DNA of 64,000 nt, from assembly GCF_020283565.1 (NCBI RefSeq), contig NC_060065.1, forward strand, positions 29,252,409 through 29,316,408, given 5' to 3'. The position numbers and the translations under genes are program-made. Positions 10,066 through 20,534 of this stretch are shown here, in pieces (the stretch's first letter is position 1; each line of letters begins with the position of its first letter). Under the pieces are notes generated by a model. That model was not told the DNA's origin, made no database searches, and saw nothing but the letters and a program-made list of their open reading frames with translations. The stretch comes from Trifolium pratense (Eukaryota > Streptophyta > Magnoliopsida > Fabales > Fabaceae).

Positions 10066-12459
10066 TTAATCATTGCGATAGAACTCTTCATCAAGGTTAA
10101 TGATAAAGTCATCCCAATATTCTTCCTCTTCATTTATCAAGTTCTGATTGTTAACTTGAGAACTTGTCAGCCATTGGTCTAGGACATAAGCCCTTCTTCC
10201 TTTGCATAGGACTTGTTTCCACACTCTAGGTAGGACATATCCTTTCCTAGTTGGTAAATCTGAATGATACATTATTTCAGCTTTTGGTACCCATCTTCTG
10301 GGTCCACGCTTGTTAGTCCATACATGCTTATTATGTTGTCTAGTGTTAGAAAAAGATCTTGGTTTGGAATAATGACCTTTTTGAAACCTTTTCTTTTGAA
10401 ATCTGTTATTATTCCAGGATTTGGATTGTTTATGATTCCATGGTTTGTATTTATTACCAATCCCATGTTCTGATTGATTATATCTACTGACTCTAGAATC
10501 ATAAATAATCTGAGTCCTGTACTCCATCTGAGATTTAGAATTTTTTCTTTTAAAAACTTCTGATCTTTTAGATTGACTAGCTTCAGGTACTGAAGTTCCT
10601 TTGGATCCAGAATTTGAAGTCTCAGATGTTGAAGCTTTCAGAACTTCTGAACTGATGTTCTCAGGTTCTGAACAACTTCTATCTTCTGAACTTCTTTCTC
10701 CAGATCCTGAGGAACTGGGTTCCTCTGAGCTGTCAGCTTCTAAATCACTCAGATCATCTTTGTCATTTTCAACACTACCAGAATTCTTTCCCTCTTCACT
10801 TTGTGGAACAACATAATAAACCCAAGATTTTCCAACCTTTTTGGCAGAGGTCTTCAGCTTTGAATATGTTCTACCATATTCATAGCCAAGTCCCTCTCCT
10901 CTATGTCTCATGACATTATAAACAAGATTAGCAGCTTTGCTCTTACCAAGGTTGAGATGCACAAACTGTTGAAGAGCTATTTCCTGCTCATCAATAGGTT
11001 TGTGACAAACAGCACAACCCTTTTCAAAGTCATTTACTCTATTCAGAGTTTCTTGATATAGACTTTGAAAATGTTCTGCTTGTTCAGTCAGAGTATTAAG
11101 CTTTTCTTGTAAAACTTTTTGTTTACTTAACACTCTGAGATGTTTCTCAATGACCTTGTTAAGTGCAGTTATAAGTTGAGATTTAGAGCAGTCAGAAAAT
11201 ACCTCATCAGTTACTTCTGAATCTGATTCTGATTCATCGTCTGAGTCTGCATCTGAGTCAGTTGAAGCCATCAGGGCTAGATTTGCCTCTTCTTCTTCCT
11301 CAACTTCTTCCTCAGATGATAGCTCTTCAAAGGTAGCCATCAGACTCTTTCTCAATTTGCTCTTGAATTGTTGCTTCTTTGAGCTGTATCTTTTGCTTTT
11401 GTCTTTAGCAGACATTTCTGGACAATCAGCAATAAAGTGTCCTGGCTTCTTACAGTTGAAGCAGTTCTTCTGATCATCCTTTTTGCTGACAACATTTCTG
11501 GAGCTGTTACCTCTGAAATTTCTTTTGTTAAATCTGTTCCATTGCTGAAACTTGGTGAATAAAGCAAACTCATCCTCATTCATCTCATCCTCTTGACCAT
11601 CAGCAGAAGATTCTTCTTCAATATCAAGAAGCTGAGTCTTAAGAGCCTTAGAAGTAGTCCTAGTTGACTGTAAAGCCACTGACTTGGACTTCTTCTTAGT
11701 TTCTGAGTCAGCATCCAGAACCATCTCATGGCTTCTGAGATTGCTTATCAGAGCTTCAAGACTCAGAGTCTTGAGATTTTGAGCTTCCTCTATTGCAGTG
11801 ACCTTGGGTCTCCAAGCAATAGGAAGACTTCTCAGAATCTTCTGAACATGGTCATAGGTGGAATAACTTCTCTTAAGAGCTTTAAGACCAGATACAAGGA
11901 TTTGAAACCTTGTAAACATAGTCTCAATGTTTTCATCTTGTTGCATAGTGAATAGTTCATATTGCCTTATCAAAAGACTAGCTTTAGCCTCTTGAACCTT
12001 TTCATTACCATCATAGGTAGCACACATAGAATCAAAGATAGATTTAGCAGTAGACTTGTTCTCTATTCTGACATAATCCTCATGTCTAATAGCACCAACA
12101 ACAATGTCCTTTACTCTATGATGCTTAGTGTAGGTTTTTAAGTTAGCTGGTGTGCGTAACTTTCTATGCTCAATGGACAATCTTCCATGTTCATTTAAGT
12201 TTTCAAAAGTTACTCCCAGCTCAACCAAATCCCACAACTCATGATCAATAGCAGTAATATTGCTATACAATCTTTCCTTCCACCACTCAAATAATGATGC
12301 ATCACCATTGAATATAGGGGTTTTTCTATTGCCACTATGTTCATGTGATTCATTACTTAAGTAGTCAAAACCAAAAGCATTTCTAGGACCACCACCAGCA
12401 CCACTGGCCTCACCGGCTTCACCGGTTGTTCTAGTACTACTATCGTCTCCTCCAGACAT
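10066..12459 (-). CDS. gag: Gag of element A, 797 residues
   Basis: The first ATG after the PBS leader gives MSGGDDSST. Residues about 45-240 form a UBN2/copia-type gag domain (IFNGDASLFEWWKERLYSNI ... FTMQQDENIETMFTRFQILV ... LRSLPIAWRPKVTAIEEA). A single CCHC zinc knuckle, CFNCKKPGHFIADC, is at about 331-344. It is followed by an acidic Glu/Asp block and a coiled-coil-like Leu/Gln/Lys segment at about 430-490. The long C-terminal extension is Ser/Glu rich, then Arg/Lys/Asn rich. Gag should form the virus-like particle in the cytoplasm and package the element RNA. The frame is uninterrupted and ends with TAA two bases before the pol frame opens. Confidence 0.92.
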   Translation of the reverse strand: MSGGDDSSTRTTGEAGEASGAGGGPRNAFGFDYLSNESHEHSGNRKTPIFNGDASLFEWWKERLYSNITAIDHELWDLVELGVTFENLNEHGRLSIEHRKLRTPANLKTYTKHHRVKDIVVGAIRHEDYVRIENKSTAKSIFDSMCATYDGNEKVQEAKASLLIRQYELFTMQQDENIETMFTRFQILVSGLKALKRSYSTYDHVQKILRSLPIAWRPKVTAIEEAQNLKTLSLEALISNLRSHEMVLDADSETKKKSKSVALQSTRTTSKALKTQLLDIEEESSADGQEDEMNEDEFALFTKFQQWNRFNKRNFRGNSSRNVVSKKDDQKNCFNCKKPGHFIADCPEMSAKDKSKRYSSKKQQFKSKLRKSLMATFEELSSEEEVEEEEEANLALMASTDSDADSDDESESDSEVTDEVFSDCSKSQLITALNKVIEKHLRVLSKQKVLQEKLNTLTEQAEHFQSLYQETLNRVNDFEKGCAVCHKPIDEQEIALQQFVHLNLGKSKAANLVYNVMRHRGEGLGYEYGRTYSKLKTSAKKVGKSWVYYVVPQSEEGKNSGSVENDKDDLSDLEADSSEEPSSSGSGERSSEDRSCSEPENISSEVLKASTSETSNSGSKGTSVPEASQSKRSEVFKRKNSKSQMEYRTQIIYDSRVSRYNQSEHGIGNKYKPWNHKQSKSWNNNRFQKKRFQKGHYSKPRSFSNTRQHNKHVWTNKRGPRRWVPKAEIMYHSDLPTRKGYVLPRVWKQVLCKGRRAYVLDQWLTSSQVNNQNLINEEEEYWDDFIINLDEEFYRND

Positions 12460-12511
12460 AGTGTTCTCACAAGATCTTTACTGTCTCACTGTTAAGTGAA
12501 AGTAACAGACC

Positions 12512-12529
12512 AGAGCTCTAGATACCAAT
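12512..12529 (-). promoter_or_regulatory. Primer binding site of element A (initiator tRNA-Met type)
   Basis: Directly inside the 5' LTR the element strand reads TTGGTATCTAGAGCTC. This is the usual copia complement to the 3' end of initiator tRNA-Met (TGGTATC-AGAGC) with a small change in the middle. Confidence 0.8.
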
Positions 12530-13646
12530 TGAAGGTGTGAAAACACAAGAAGGGGGGGTTGAATTGTGTTTTAGCTAAGTTAAAACTTTTTCAAGTTCTT
12601 AACTCAACTACGTTAGCAGCGGATAAATAACACAAATAATAACAAGAGAGAGAGAGAGAGATCACACAAGCAATTTATACTGGTTCCTCTCACAAAACGA
12701 GAGTAGTCCAGTCCCCTTGCACTTCCAAGGGATTTCACTATAATCACACAAGATTACACCTGCTCAAGCACACAAGCAAGAGACTTCTCAACAATGCTCA
12801 AGCACACAAGCTTAAGACTTCACACTTAAGCACACAAGCTTAAGAATTCACACTTAAGCACACAAGCTTAAGTTTCCTCAAGTAATAGTAAAGTATATGA
12901 AAATATACAAATGCTCTTAGATGAACCTAAAGAGAGCAAATACGAATAGTACAGAGTATTTGACTAAAGTGCAAAAACACTTAACAGAGGTTCAGAGCTT
13001 GTATATCACAAAGTTCAGAGGTTGTTCAGCGCACGTTCAATCCTTAATAAAATTGTATATGTTGTAGCTGATTCTTCTAGTATATATACCACTAGAAAAG
13101 AGTCGTTGCAAAAAGAACCGTTGGAGTTGATAAACTTTTGTCTTCAAGCAGTCTGTCTTGATGCAGATTGGTTGTATCCAAAACTAAGAAAGAGTTGCAG
13201 GTACTTTGACTACTGCAGAGAAGACTTTCCTTATTCAGCTAACAAGTCTGAAGACCCACGTTCTCAAAAGAGAACAGACAAAACAAGAGTAGCTGAACTG
13301 ATCAGGCTTGAAAGGTCCTTTTCTTCATTGGTAGAAGAGTTGACTTGCAAAGGGAATCTTTACAGCTTTCAAAAAGATCTTCAGAGGTTGATGAAGCTTT
13401 AGTCACTTAAGAAGTTCTGAAGACTTCATCATCTGAAGGTTGTAACTTCTGAAGTCCAACATCTTCTGAGCGCTTATGAACTTCTGAATTCACATCCTCT
13501 GAGCTTCACTCAGAGCTTATCTGATGCTTATATCTGCGCACTTAAAATAAATTTTTAGTCCTTCCAATTGTTTATTAATACTTTGTTATCATCAAAACCT
13601 TTATAGATTTAGGGGCAAACATTTTTAAATCAATTTTGTTCCAACA
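12530..13646 (-). repeat. 5' LTR of element A
   Basis: Same length (1117 bp) and, by eye, all but two bases identical to 1441-2557. It contains the same AAGCACACAAGCTTAAG tandem block and TATA-like quasi-palindrome. It is followed by the GAGGG target duplication and the interrupted third ORF of element B. Confidence 0.93.
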
Positions 13647-14227
13647 GAGGGTGGCTCAACACCGGTTGGCACATCGGTTACAACAGCCTTTTCTTCAGGT
13701 TTTTCAGCAACATCAGTTATGACATTCGTGGGAACTGCCATATTCTCAGGACCACTAGGATTATTGGTCACAAAAACATTCTCAGCAACATTTTGAGTTT
13801 TTCCTAGGGTTTCAACAGAAATAGGGTTTTCCTTTGCAGAAAGAGTTTCTTGATTTACCTTTTCAGAAACAGACTTAGCACTTTCTTCATTAGCTTTATT
13901 AGACGATTCAACATTCGCATTTTTGCCGGAGGCAACATCATGCGATTCCACATTCGCAGTTTCAGAGGGATTCTTACTCAAATATAGATCAGACATACTC
14001 AAACCCCTTTTTACGGGAGATTGGGGTTTCTTCTTCTTAGACTTAACAGTATCAGACTTAATAGAAATTGAAGGGGACGATTCACTTACTTTCTTAGTGG
14101 ATTTTGCAGATTTCTTCTTCTTAGAACTAGTTGCAGGGATACTTGATATAGGCATCGCATCGACCACAACAGTTGTTCCTTCCTTCTTCGATTTTGATCT
14201 TGTTTTTGATCTTCGATTTTGAGACAT
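13647..14227 (-). CDS. Third ORF of element B, N-terminal piece interrupted by element A
   Basis: The likely start is ATG at 14227-14225, giving MSQNRRSKTRSKSKKEG. The basic Ser/Lys-rich head is followed by a Val/Asn/Glu-rich low-complexity stretch. An open frame also runs further upstream to 14458, but that part is leader-like. At 13651 the frame meets the element A target duplication and resumes in frame at 1435 on the far side. Element A therefore split an ORF that was open when it landed. It lies just downstream of B's RT-RH, as in SIRE/Maximus elements. Confidence 0.65.
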
Positions 14228-14473
14228 TTTCACAGAGAAATTGTTGAAGTTTTTGAAGTTTTTGATGATTTGAGATGATGATTTTAGGTTGCAGATCGCA
14301 GCAAGAAGTTTAGTGGAAGTTGAAGGTTTTGAGAAGAAATAATGATGACATGAGAGTTGATAGCGTGTAATTGAGAAGTTATGGAAAGTATTTTTTGTCT
14401 TTCCTTGAATTACGTGCGCCAATAGTTGAAATTTGGAGAACAAAACGGTTGCGCGCACATACTGCCTTAACTG
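14228..14473 (-). other. Spacer between pol and third ORF of element B
   Basis: A 246-base gap in element B. It can be read as an in-frame upstream extension of the third ORF (to 14458), but it lacks the composition of the protein that follows. I see no other feature. Confidence 0.4.
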
Positions 14474-15908
14474 CTATAATTCCTCATGTAGGCAAATTCC
14501 TAATTTGCCCCTAAGCCTTTCAAACTGATTAGCATCTAAAGCCTTAGTAAAGATATCAGCTACCTGCTCTTCAGTTGCAACATGCTCTAACTTCACAACA
14601 TTTTCTTCTACTAAATCCCTGATGAAGTGATGACGAATGTCAATATGCTTGGTTCTACTGTGCTGTATTGGATTTTTTGAAATATTTATGGCGCTTAAAT
14701 TGTCACAGTACAATGTTAGAGCATCCTGTTCAACATTGTATTCCTTAAGCATCTGCTTCATCCACAAAAGTTGGGAGCAACTACTTCCAGCTGCAATGTA
14801 CTCAGCTTCTGCAGTGGATAGAGAAACACAGTTTTGTTTCTTGCTAAACCATGAGATAAGATTCTCTCCTAGGTAAAAACATCCACCAGAGGTGCTTTTT
14901 CTGTCATCAGCACATCCAGCCCAGTCTGCATCACAATATCCCATCAACCTAGCATTGTTGGTGTGGGAATACATTATCCCATAATCAGAAGTTCCATTGA
15001 CATACTTCAAAATTCTTTTTACTTGTATAAGATGGCTCATCTTTGGCTCAGCTTGGTACCTTGCACATACACCAACAGCAAAGGTGATGTCAGGTCTGCT
15101 TGCTGTGAGGTATAGTAGGCTCCCTATCATACTTCTGTACAAGCTTTGGTCTACATCTACACCTTTCTCATCCTTGGTTAATTTTAGATGTGTGGCAGCA
15201 GGTGTTCTTTTGTGAGCAGCATTTTCCATGCCAAATTTCTTTATGATATTTTTGGCATACTTGCTTTGCGACACAAATATTGTGTCTTCCATCTGTTTTA
15301 CCTGTAATCCAAGAAAGTAGGTTAGTTCACCTACCAAGCTCATCTCAAATTCAGACTGCATCTGTCTCACAAAGTGTTGGACCATCGGTTCCGCCATCCC
15401 TCCAAAGACTATGTCATCAACATATATCTGTGCTATCAACAAGTTTCCATTCATTTCTTTGACAAATAAGGTCTTGTCATTTCCACCTTTCTTGTATCCT
15501 TGGTTGATCAGGAATTCAGTTAGCCTTTCATACCAAGCCCTTGGTGCTTGTTTCAAGCCATACAAAGCCTTTTTCAGTTTGTAGACATGATCCGGATGAT
15601 TTGGATCTATGAAACCTTTGGGCTGTTCAACAAACACTTCTTCATGAAGATACCCATTTAGAAAGGCGCTCTTGACATCCATTTGGTAGAGTTTGAGTTT
15701 GAGGATGCAAGTTACACCAAGAAGCAGCCTTATGGATTCTAGTCTTGCTACGGGGGCAAAGGTCTCATCAAAGTCAATTCCCTCCACCTGAGTGTAGCCT
15801 TAAGCTACCAGTCTTGCCTTATTCCTTGTTACTGTACCCTTCTCATCAGACTTATTCTTGTATATCCATTTAGTACCTATGACATTTACTCCATGTGGTC
15901 TTGGAACA
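14474..15908 (-). pseudogene. Element B reverse transcriptase-RNase H, with a premature stop and split by element C
   Basis: From 15908 the frame begins with GVNVIGTKWIYKNKSDE. It has an in-frame TAA at 15802-15800, where the family has the Gln of the conserved LVAQGY motif. It is then open to 14474: [38 protein letters not shown] near 15420, [31 protein letters not shown] and DIFTKALDANQF. The frame joins the gag-PR-INT frame ending at 23987 once element C and one GAACA copy are discounted. Only this one nonsense change was seen, so B is damaged but not ancient. The ORF ends LGICLHEEL. Confidence 0.92.
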
Positions 15909-17788
15909 TGATGCACCTAAAAATATGCTATTTATTTAGTTAATTTACTATTATATTTTAATTATTTTTATTTTGATTCCGAAGTTTTATATTATGAATT
16001 GTTACTTATTTCTCGTATTTTAAATAAACAGATAAAAATTGCACGAGTTGAAGAAAGGAGCGAAAACGGACCAGAAAGGAGCAAAACCGGACAAAAAGGG
16101 CCACACACGTGCAACCAATTGGGCCACACGTGTGCAGCCCACTCAAAAGCAATGCTGCCCGCCAGCAAGAAGCAAATGGCGCCCGCCACATGCACACATG
16201 GCGCCAGCCATGTGTTTCTTCACCCTCGCCACTTCCTTTTCATCATGGCCGTCCATCAGATCAAACGGTGACGCGCTATTCAGCTAAAAGTCCCACATCG
16301 GCCAAATTCTGTCTTTTCCTCCTTGTATTTTAGTATAAATAGGCTAGTTCTCTTCACTCAAAAAAAGATAACACTTGACTTGGAGAATTGAGAACTAGGC
16401 TTAGTACCACAAGGTTTTCTTCTCTAAAGTTGAGAGTTTAGTATTATTTTATTCTCCGTTGAGAATAAAATAAGTTTTTTTTTATTTTCCTACCGTTACG
16501 CTGTCGGATTCTGTACTCAAGATTTCTTTTTAATTCAGGTTCTTATTTTATTTTATGGTCTTATTTATTTCTTGTCTTTATTTTATTGCTTTTATTTTAT
16601 GCTTTTAATTTCTGCTTTTATTTTTATTATGTCTTTTTATTTATTTGCTTATTTTATTTTTATGTCTTTAGTTTTAGTTATGTCTAGCTAAATTAGCGTT
16701 GCTAGGATGTGTAGTTAGTAGCTAATAGGGGTTCGGTAGTTAATTCGTGCTTAATAGTTTTCAACCACCAGTTTTAAATAAATACGTTATCAAATAATTC
16801 GTCACGAGAGTGAGGATTGTTTCAAAGGCAATAAACCAACATTGACGAGAGTTGAGGTTTAGGGTCGGATAGTTAAAACTGACCGTTAGTTCTAAAGTCC
16901 GCGAGAGCTATTTAGGATTAATGAGTTTTATATTGGTTTTCAAAGGTACTTAAATAGGTAAGTGAGTGTGTGAGAGCTGAGCATTTATTTTATCTAAGTA
17001 TAACGCTAGTCAAGATTTGCGAGAGCTGAGATTAGTGTTTTTAAACCAAATATAATTCTTGAAAACTGACAACGGTTTTATTTTCTTAAGCAGTTTTTAA
17101 TTAAGCGTTGATTATAATTCGTCACGAGAGTGAGAATTAATTAAAGTAAAAATCAATAGAGCGAGAGCGTGAGATTTCTACTAGATAGTAAAAACTGAAC
17201 ATTAAATCTAATTCGCAACGAGAGTTGGGATTAGAGTTAATTAAATTATATTGTTTTTCAAAAAGTATTTTATTAGCGGGTGTGAGGACGAGAGTTAAGC
17301 ACCACCTTTATAATTTATAATACGATCTGAATTGTATTTTTAAAACAATATAGTTTCGAAAATTTAATTGTTTACACCACTAAAATCTAGAAGTAATGCA
17401 ACTACTTTGTAAAGTATTTTATTAATTTCATGATGAGAGTTGTGAGAGCTGGAAGTGAGAACGGCTTTTCGCCTGGAGCATCGATTTTATTAAAATACGA
17501 CGATTAGATGTGGTAGTAATTTTGTCTAGCGCGAATTAGGTATTGAACCCTCTGAAGCAACTAATAGCACGTCCTAGCAATATTTTATTTACATATTAAA
17601 AATCTAAAAAATATTTATTTCTCTTATTTTAGTTATTCATTTAATCATAACCCTTTAAATCATTAGCCTTAGATTTACAAAGCAACACTAGAATACGGTA
17701 GGTCGATTATTGGTCCTTTGGGTTCGATATCTTTTAAAACTACACGACACGACTGTATACTTGCGGTCATTGTCGCGTCACACGATCA
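15909..17788 (+). repeat. 5' LTR of element C
   Basis: 1880 bp, apparently identical to 22107-23986. The first 450 bases hold an 8-bp-stem palindrome around CACATGGCGCCAGCCATGTG (16196-16215), and CACACGTG motifs lie just upstream. From about 16800 to 17460 it carries a loose array of about ten CGAGAG/TGAGAG motifs. Confidence 0.95.
16290..16341 (+). promoter_or_regulatory. Candidate promoter in element C LTR: USE-like box plus TATA box
   Basis: GTCCCACATCG at 16290-16300 exactly fits the plant snRNA upstream sequence element (RTCCCACATCG). It is followed 33 bases later by TATAAATA at 16334-16341. The same pair recurs in the right LTR near 22488-22539. That TATA is the transcription signal is inference from position. 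Confidence 0.6.
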
Positions 17789-17794
17789 AGTTTT

Positions 17795-17812
17795 TGGCGC
17801 CGTTGCCGGGGA
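17795..17812 (+). promoter_or_regulatory. Primer binding site of element C (tRNA-Asp type)
   Basis: TGGCGCCGTTGCCGGGGA, six bases inside the LTR, is the complement of the 3' end of plant tRNA-Asp(GTC). This primer is typical of Athila-group elements. Confidence 0.85.
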
Positions 17813-17912
17813 CCAATTTAGTCGATATCGTAACTCCAGTGTTACACCGTAGAGACTAAGGCAATTTTATTTTATTTTCATTTTTATTTTCCCTTATTAG
17901 TTCGTTTGTTGC

Positions 17913-20534
17913 ATGCCAAGCACTCGCTCTAGAGGCGAAAGATTGGCGCAACTAGTTAGCGAACCCGAACGTCTTTTAAGACGTAGAAATTTAGAAAATC
18001 AATTAGAGATTCCTCTTCCCGTTATAGTTAACGAACCAGATATGGCTGAAGGACCGCAAAACCGTCCACTTAAGTCATACGCTATTCCTTCGCAAGCTGA
18101 ACCTCACAATAGCATCGCTGCCCCCGCTATTGAGGCAAATAACTTTGAGCTCAAACCTTCGTTGTTGTCGGCCGTACAACAAAACCAATTCTCCGGAAAC
18201 CCCACGGACGACCCCAATTTACATTTGTCCATATTCTTGCAATACGCGGATACCGTGAAGGCAAATGGTGTCAGTCCCGAAGCTATAAGACTTCGTTTAT
18301 TCCCTTTCTCGTTAAGAGATAAAGCTAGAGCCTGGCTCCAGTCTCTACCATCCAACTCAGTCGCAACATGGGACGAGTTGAAGAAAGTCTTTTTAGCAAG
18401 ATATTTCCCGCCTAGCAAAACTGCTATGCTAAGAGCCCAAATCAATGGATTTAGACAAAGAGACAACGAATCTCTTTTCGAAGCATGGGAAAGATATAAA
18501 GAAATGATTAGGATATGTCCTCATCATGGGCTCGAAGAATGGTTAATCATCCATACCTTTTACAATGGTCTCTTGTACAATACAAGAATGACAATAGACG
18601 CCGCAGCTGGTGGCGCACTTATGGATAAACCATACAACCAAGCCTATCAGCTTATCGAGAGCATGGCTCAAAATCACTATCAATGGGGAAGCGAGAGAAC
18701 ACCAGTAGAGAAAACTCAAACGAAAGGTGGAATGTACGAAATCAGCAACATGGACCACATCAACGCCAAGTTGGATGCCTTGACTCAAAAGATAGAAACT
18801 CTAACCAACGCACCCAAAGCCACCGTGGCAGCAACAACACAAAATTGCGAGTTGTGCGGAGTTCAAGGTCATGCTATCGCTGAATGTCAACTTCTAACGG
18901 AAGTCTCCCCAGACCAAGTGAACTATACTCAAGGAAATCCATACAACCAAGGTCCAAGGAACAATCCATACCTTTCGTACAAAAGTAACAACGCTCTATA
19001 CGCACCTGGCCAAGCACCTACTCCTTCACCACCAGGATTCCAAAATACTACATACCCTGTTCCTAGGAAGTCTAACCTTGAACTATTAATGGAAAACTTC
19101 ATAACTACCCAAGTTCAAACCAACCTTCAAACTAGTGAGCAAATTAAGCAAATAACAAGCAAGTTAGATGTCTTGACCACTCACAAAAAGATGTTAGAGA
19201 CACAAATCGCACAAGTGGCACAACAACAAGCATCTACTTCTGCTCCCGCAGGCATATTTCCTGGCCAGCCTCAGCCAAACCCTAGGGGACATGTGAATGC
19301 TGTTATATTACAAAGTGGGACACAATACGATGGACCGGCTGATCCTAGAACTAAAAATCCTGCCATGCAACCCAATTCTGATAAGACAACCGAGAAGGAG
19401 AGTGAACCAAAAGAAAAGGAGGATAGTGGAGAGGAAACCCAAGAGAAAGAGAAACCTTACGTTCCTCCCCCACCATATAAACCACCCATCCCGTATCCTC
19501 AAAGATTAGTACAATCCAAAAACGTAGGGCAGTTTAAGAAATTTGTAGAGCTTCTACAAAAACTAAACATCACAATACCTTTTACGGAAGCTATCACACG
19601 AATGCCCTCGTACGCTAAATTTCTTAAAGATATCTTAACTAATAAGAAAAAGATCGAGGAAGAAGAAACCGTTATGCTTACTGCCGAGTGTAGCTCCATA
19701 CTTCAAAATAATATGCCTCCTAAGCTAAAAGACCCAGGAAGTTTTTCCATACCATGTGTCATTGGAAAACATGTCATAGATAGAGCACTATGCGATTTAG
19801 GAGCCAGTATAAGCTTAATGCCTATGCCCATATATGAAAAACTTAAGTTAGGAGAATTGAGACCAACTAAAATGTCAATACAATTCGCTGACCGTTCTGT
19901 CAAATACCCCCTAGGTATACTTGAAAACGTGCCAGTACGTATAGGTCAATTCTTTATCCCAACTGATTTTATAGTCATGGACATTAGGGAAGATTCCAAT
20001 ACACCCATAATTTTAGGAAGGCCATTCTTAGCAACCGCCGGTGCCATAATAGATGTGAAAAAAGGAAAGCTCACCTTTGAAGTAGGTGAAGAAAAAGTTG
20101 AATTTATCTTAACACAATTCATGAACGCATCGGCCATTGAAGATAGTTGCTATATGTTAGACGTCGTCAAAGAATGTGGAAAAGAGATGGAGAAAGATAA
20201 AACCAAAAATTCTGAAATTCTAAAAACTCTCATCCCTCTGACTCACAAAAATGGTAATGACGACCTAGCTAAATGTTTAAAGAAAAGCTCTTGCTATAGA
20301 CTCGACATAGCTGAATCAAATGTCGATAACACACCCTTTAAACGAGTACCTCCCGACATACTAAAAGCCCACCCAGAAAGTAATATCTTCCAAAATAAAA
20401 CATCTTTGTTTGCCTCCAAGAAAAAGAAAAGAAAAAGGAAAACACCTATGAGATGGTTTGACATGTTTAAATGGAGACCTAAGGATGTTGGACATAATTT
20501 TAAGGACGTGAGTTTGGAAGAGGCACCATACTAA
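17913..20534 (+). CDS. Gag-protease polyprotein of element C, 873 residues
   Basis: Residues about 95-215 form a Ty3-gypsy Retrotrans_gag domain (LSIFLQYADTVKANGV, RLFPFSLRDKARAWLQSLP, LKKVFLARYFPPSKTA, FEAWERYKEMIRICPHHG). A CCHC knuckle, CELCGVQGHAIAEC, is at about 311-324. Then come a Pro/Gln-rich linker and a Glu/Lys block. The aspartic protease has CDLGASISLMP at about 626 (DLG in place of DTG, as in Athila relatives) and the flap/hydrophobic follow-up FIVMDIREDSNTPIILGRPFL. The C-terminus is Lys/Arg rich. The ORF is intact and stops at TAA without entering an RT domain. Gag would assemble particles and the protease would mature them; RT and integrase must come in trans. Confidence 0.93.
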   Translation: MPSTRSRGERLAQLVSEPERLLRRRNLENQLEIPLPVIVNEPDMAEGPQNRPLKSYAIPSQAEPHNSIAAPAIEANNFELKPSLLSAVQQNQFSGNPTDDPNLHLSIFLQYADTVKANGVSPEAIRLRLFPFSLRDKARAWLQSLPSNSVATWDELKKVFLARYFPPSKTAMLRAQINGFRQRDNESLFEAWERYKEMIRICPHHGLEEWLIIHTFYNGLLYNTRMTIDAAAGGALMDKPYNQAYQLIESMAQNHYQWGSERTPVEKTQTKGGMYEISNMDHINAKLDALTQKIETLTNAPKATVAATTQNCELCGVQGHAIAECQLLTEVSPDQVNYTQGNPYNQGPRNNPYLSYKSNNALYAPGQAPTPSPPGFQNTTYPVPRKSNLELLMENFITTQVQTNLQTSEQIKQITSKLDVLTTHKKMLETQIAQVAQQQASTSAPAGIFPGQPQPNPRGHVNAVILQSGTQYDGPADPRTKNPAMQPNSDKTTEKESEPKEKEDSGEETQEKEKPYVPPPPYKPPIPYPQRLVQSKNVGQFKKFVELLQKLNITIPFTEAITRMPSYAKFLKDILTNKKKIEEEETVMLTAECSSILQNNMPPKLKDPGSFSIPCVIGKHVIDRALCDLGASISLMPMPIYEKLKLGELRPTKMSIQFADRSVKYPLGILENVPVRIGQFFIPTDFIVMDIREDSNTPIILGRPFLATAGAIIDVKKGKLTFEVGEEKVEFILTQFMNASAIEDSCYMLDVVKECGKEMEKDKTKNSEILKTLIPLTHKNGNDDLAKCLKKSSCYRLDIAESNVDNTPFKRVPPDILKAHPESNIFQNKTSLFASKKKKRKRKTPMRWFDMFKWRPKDVGHNFKDVSLEEAPY

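Larger units (their letters stand above)
1441..13646 (-). mobile_element. Element A: complete SIRE/Maximus-like Ty1-copia LTR retrotransposon
   Basis: Two 1117-bp LTRs (1441-2557 and 12530-13646) bound the element. On the element strand they start TGTTGGAAC and end CACCTTCA. Five-base target duplications GAGGG lie at 1436-1440 and 13647-13651. On the minus strand the order is LTR, initiator-Met-type PBS, gag, PR-INT, RT-RH, third ORF, antisense ORF, polypurine tract, LTR. I noticed only two LTR mismatches by eye (near 1930/13031 and near 2107/13196), so the insertion is recent. Pol order PR-INT-RT-RH makes it Ty1-copia; the third ORF and PBS fit SIRE/Maximus. Gag is intact but pol is broken, so this copy cannot make a full pol alone. 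Confidence 0.95.

Noticed and set aside
16006..16333. Overlapping 60-90 codon frames on both strands in the element C LTR (repeated at 22190-22531)
   Set aside because: A GC-richer LTR stretch open on several frames at once, with no coding character. The protein order is not conserved with any domain I know.
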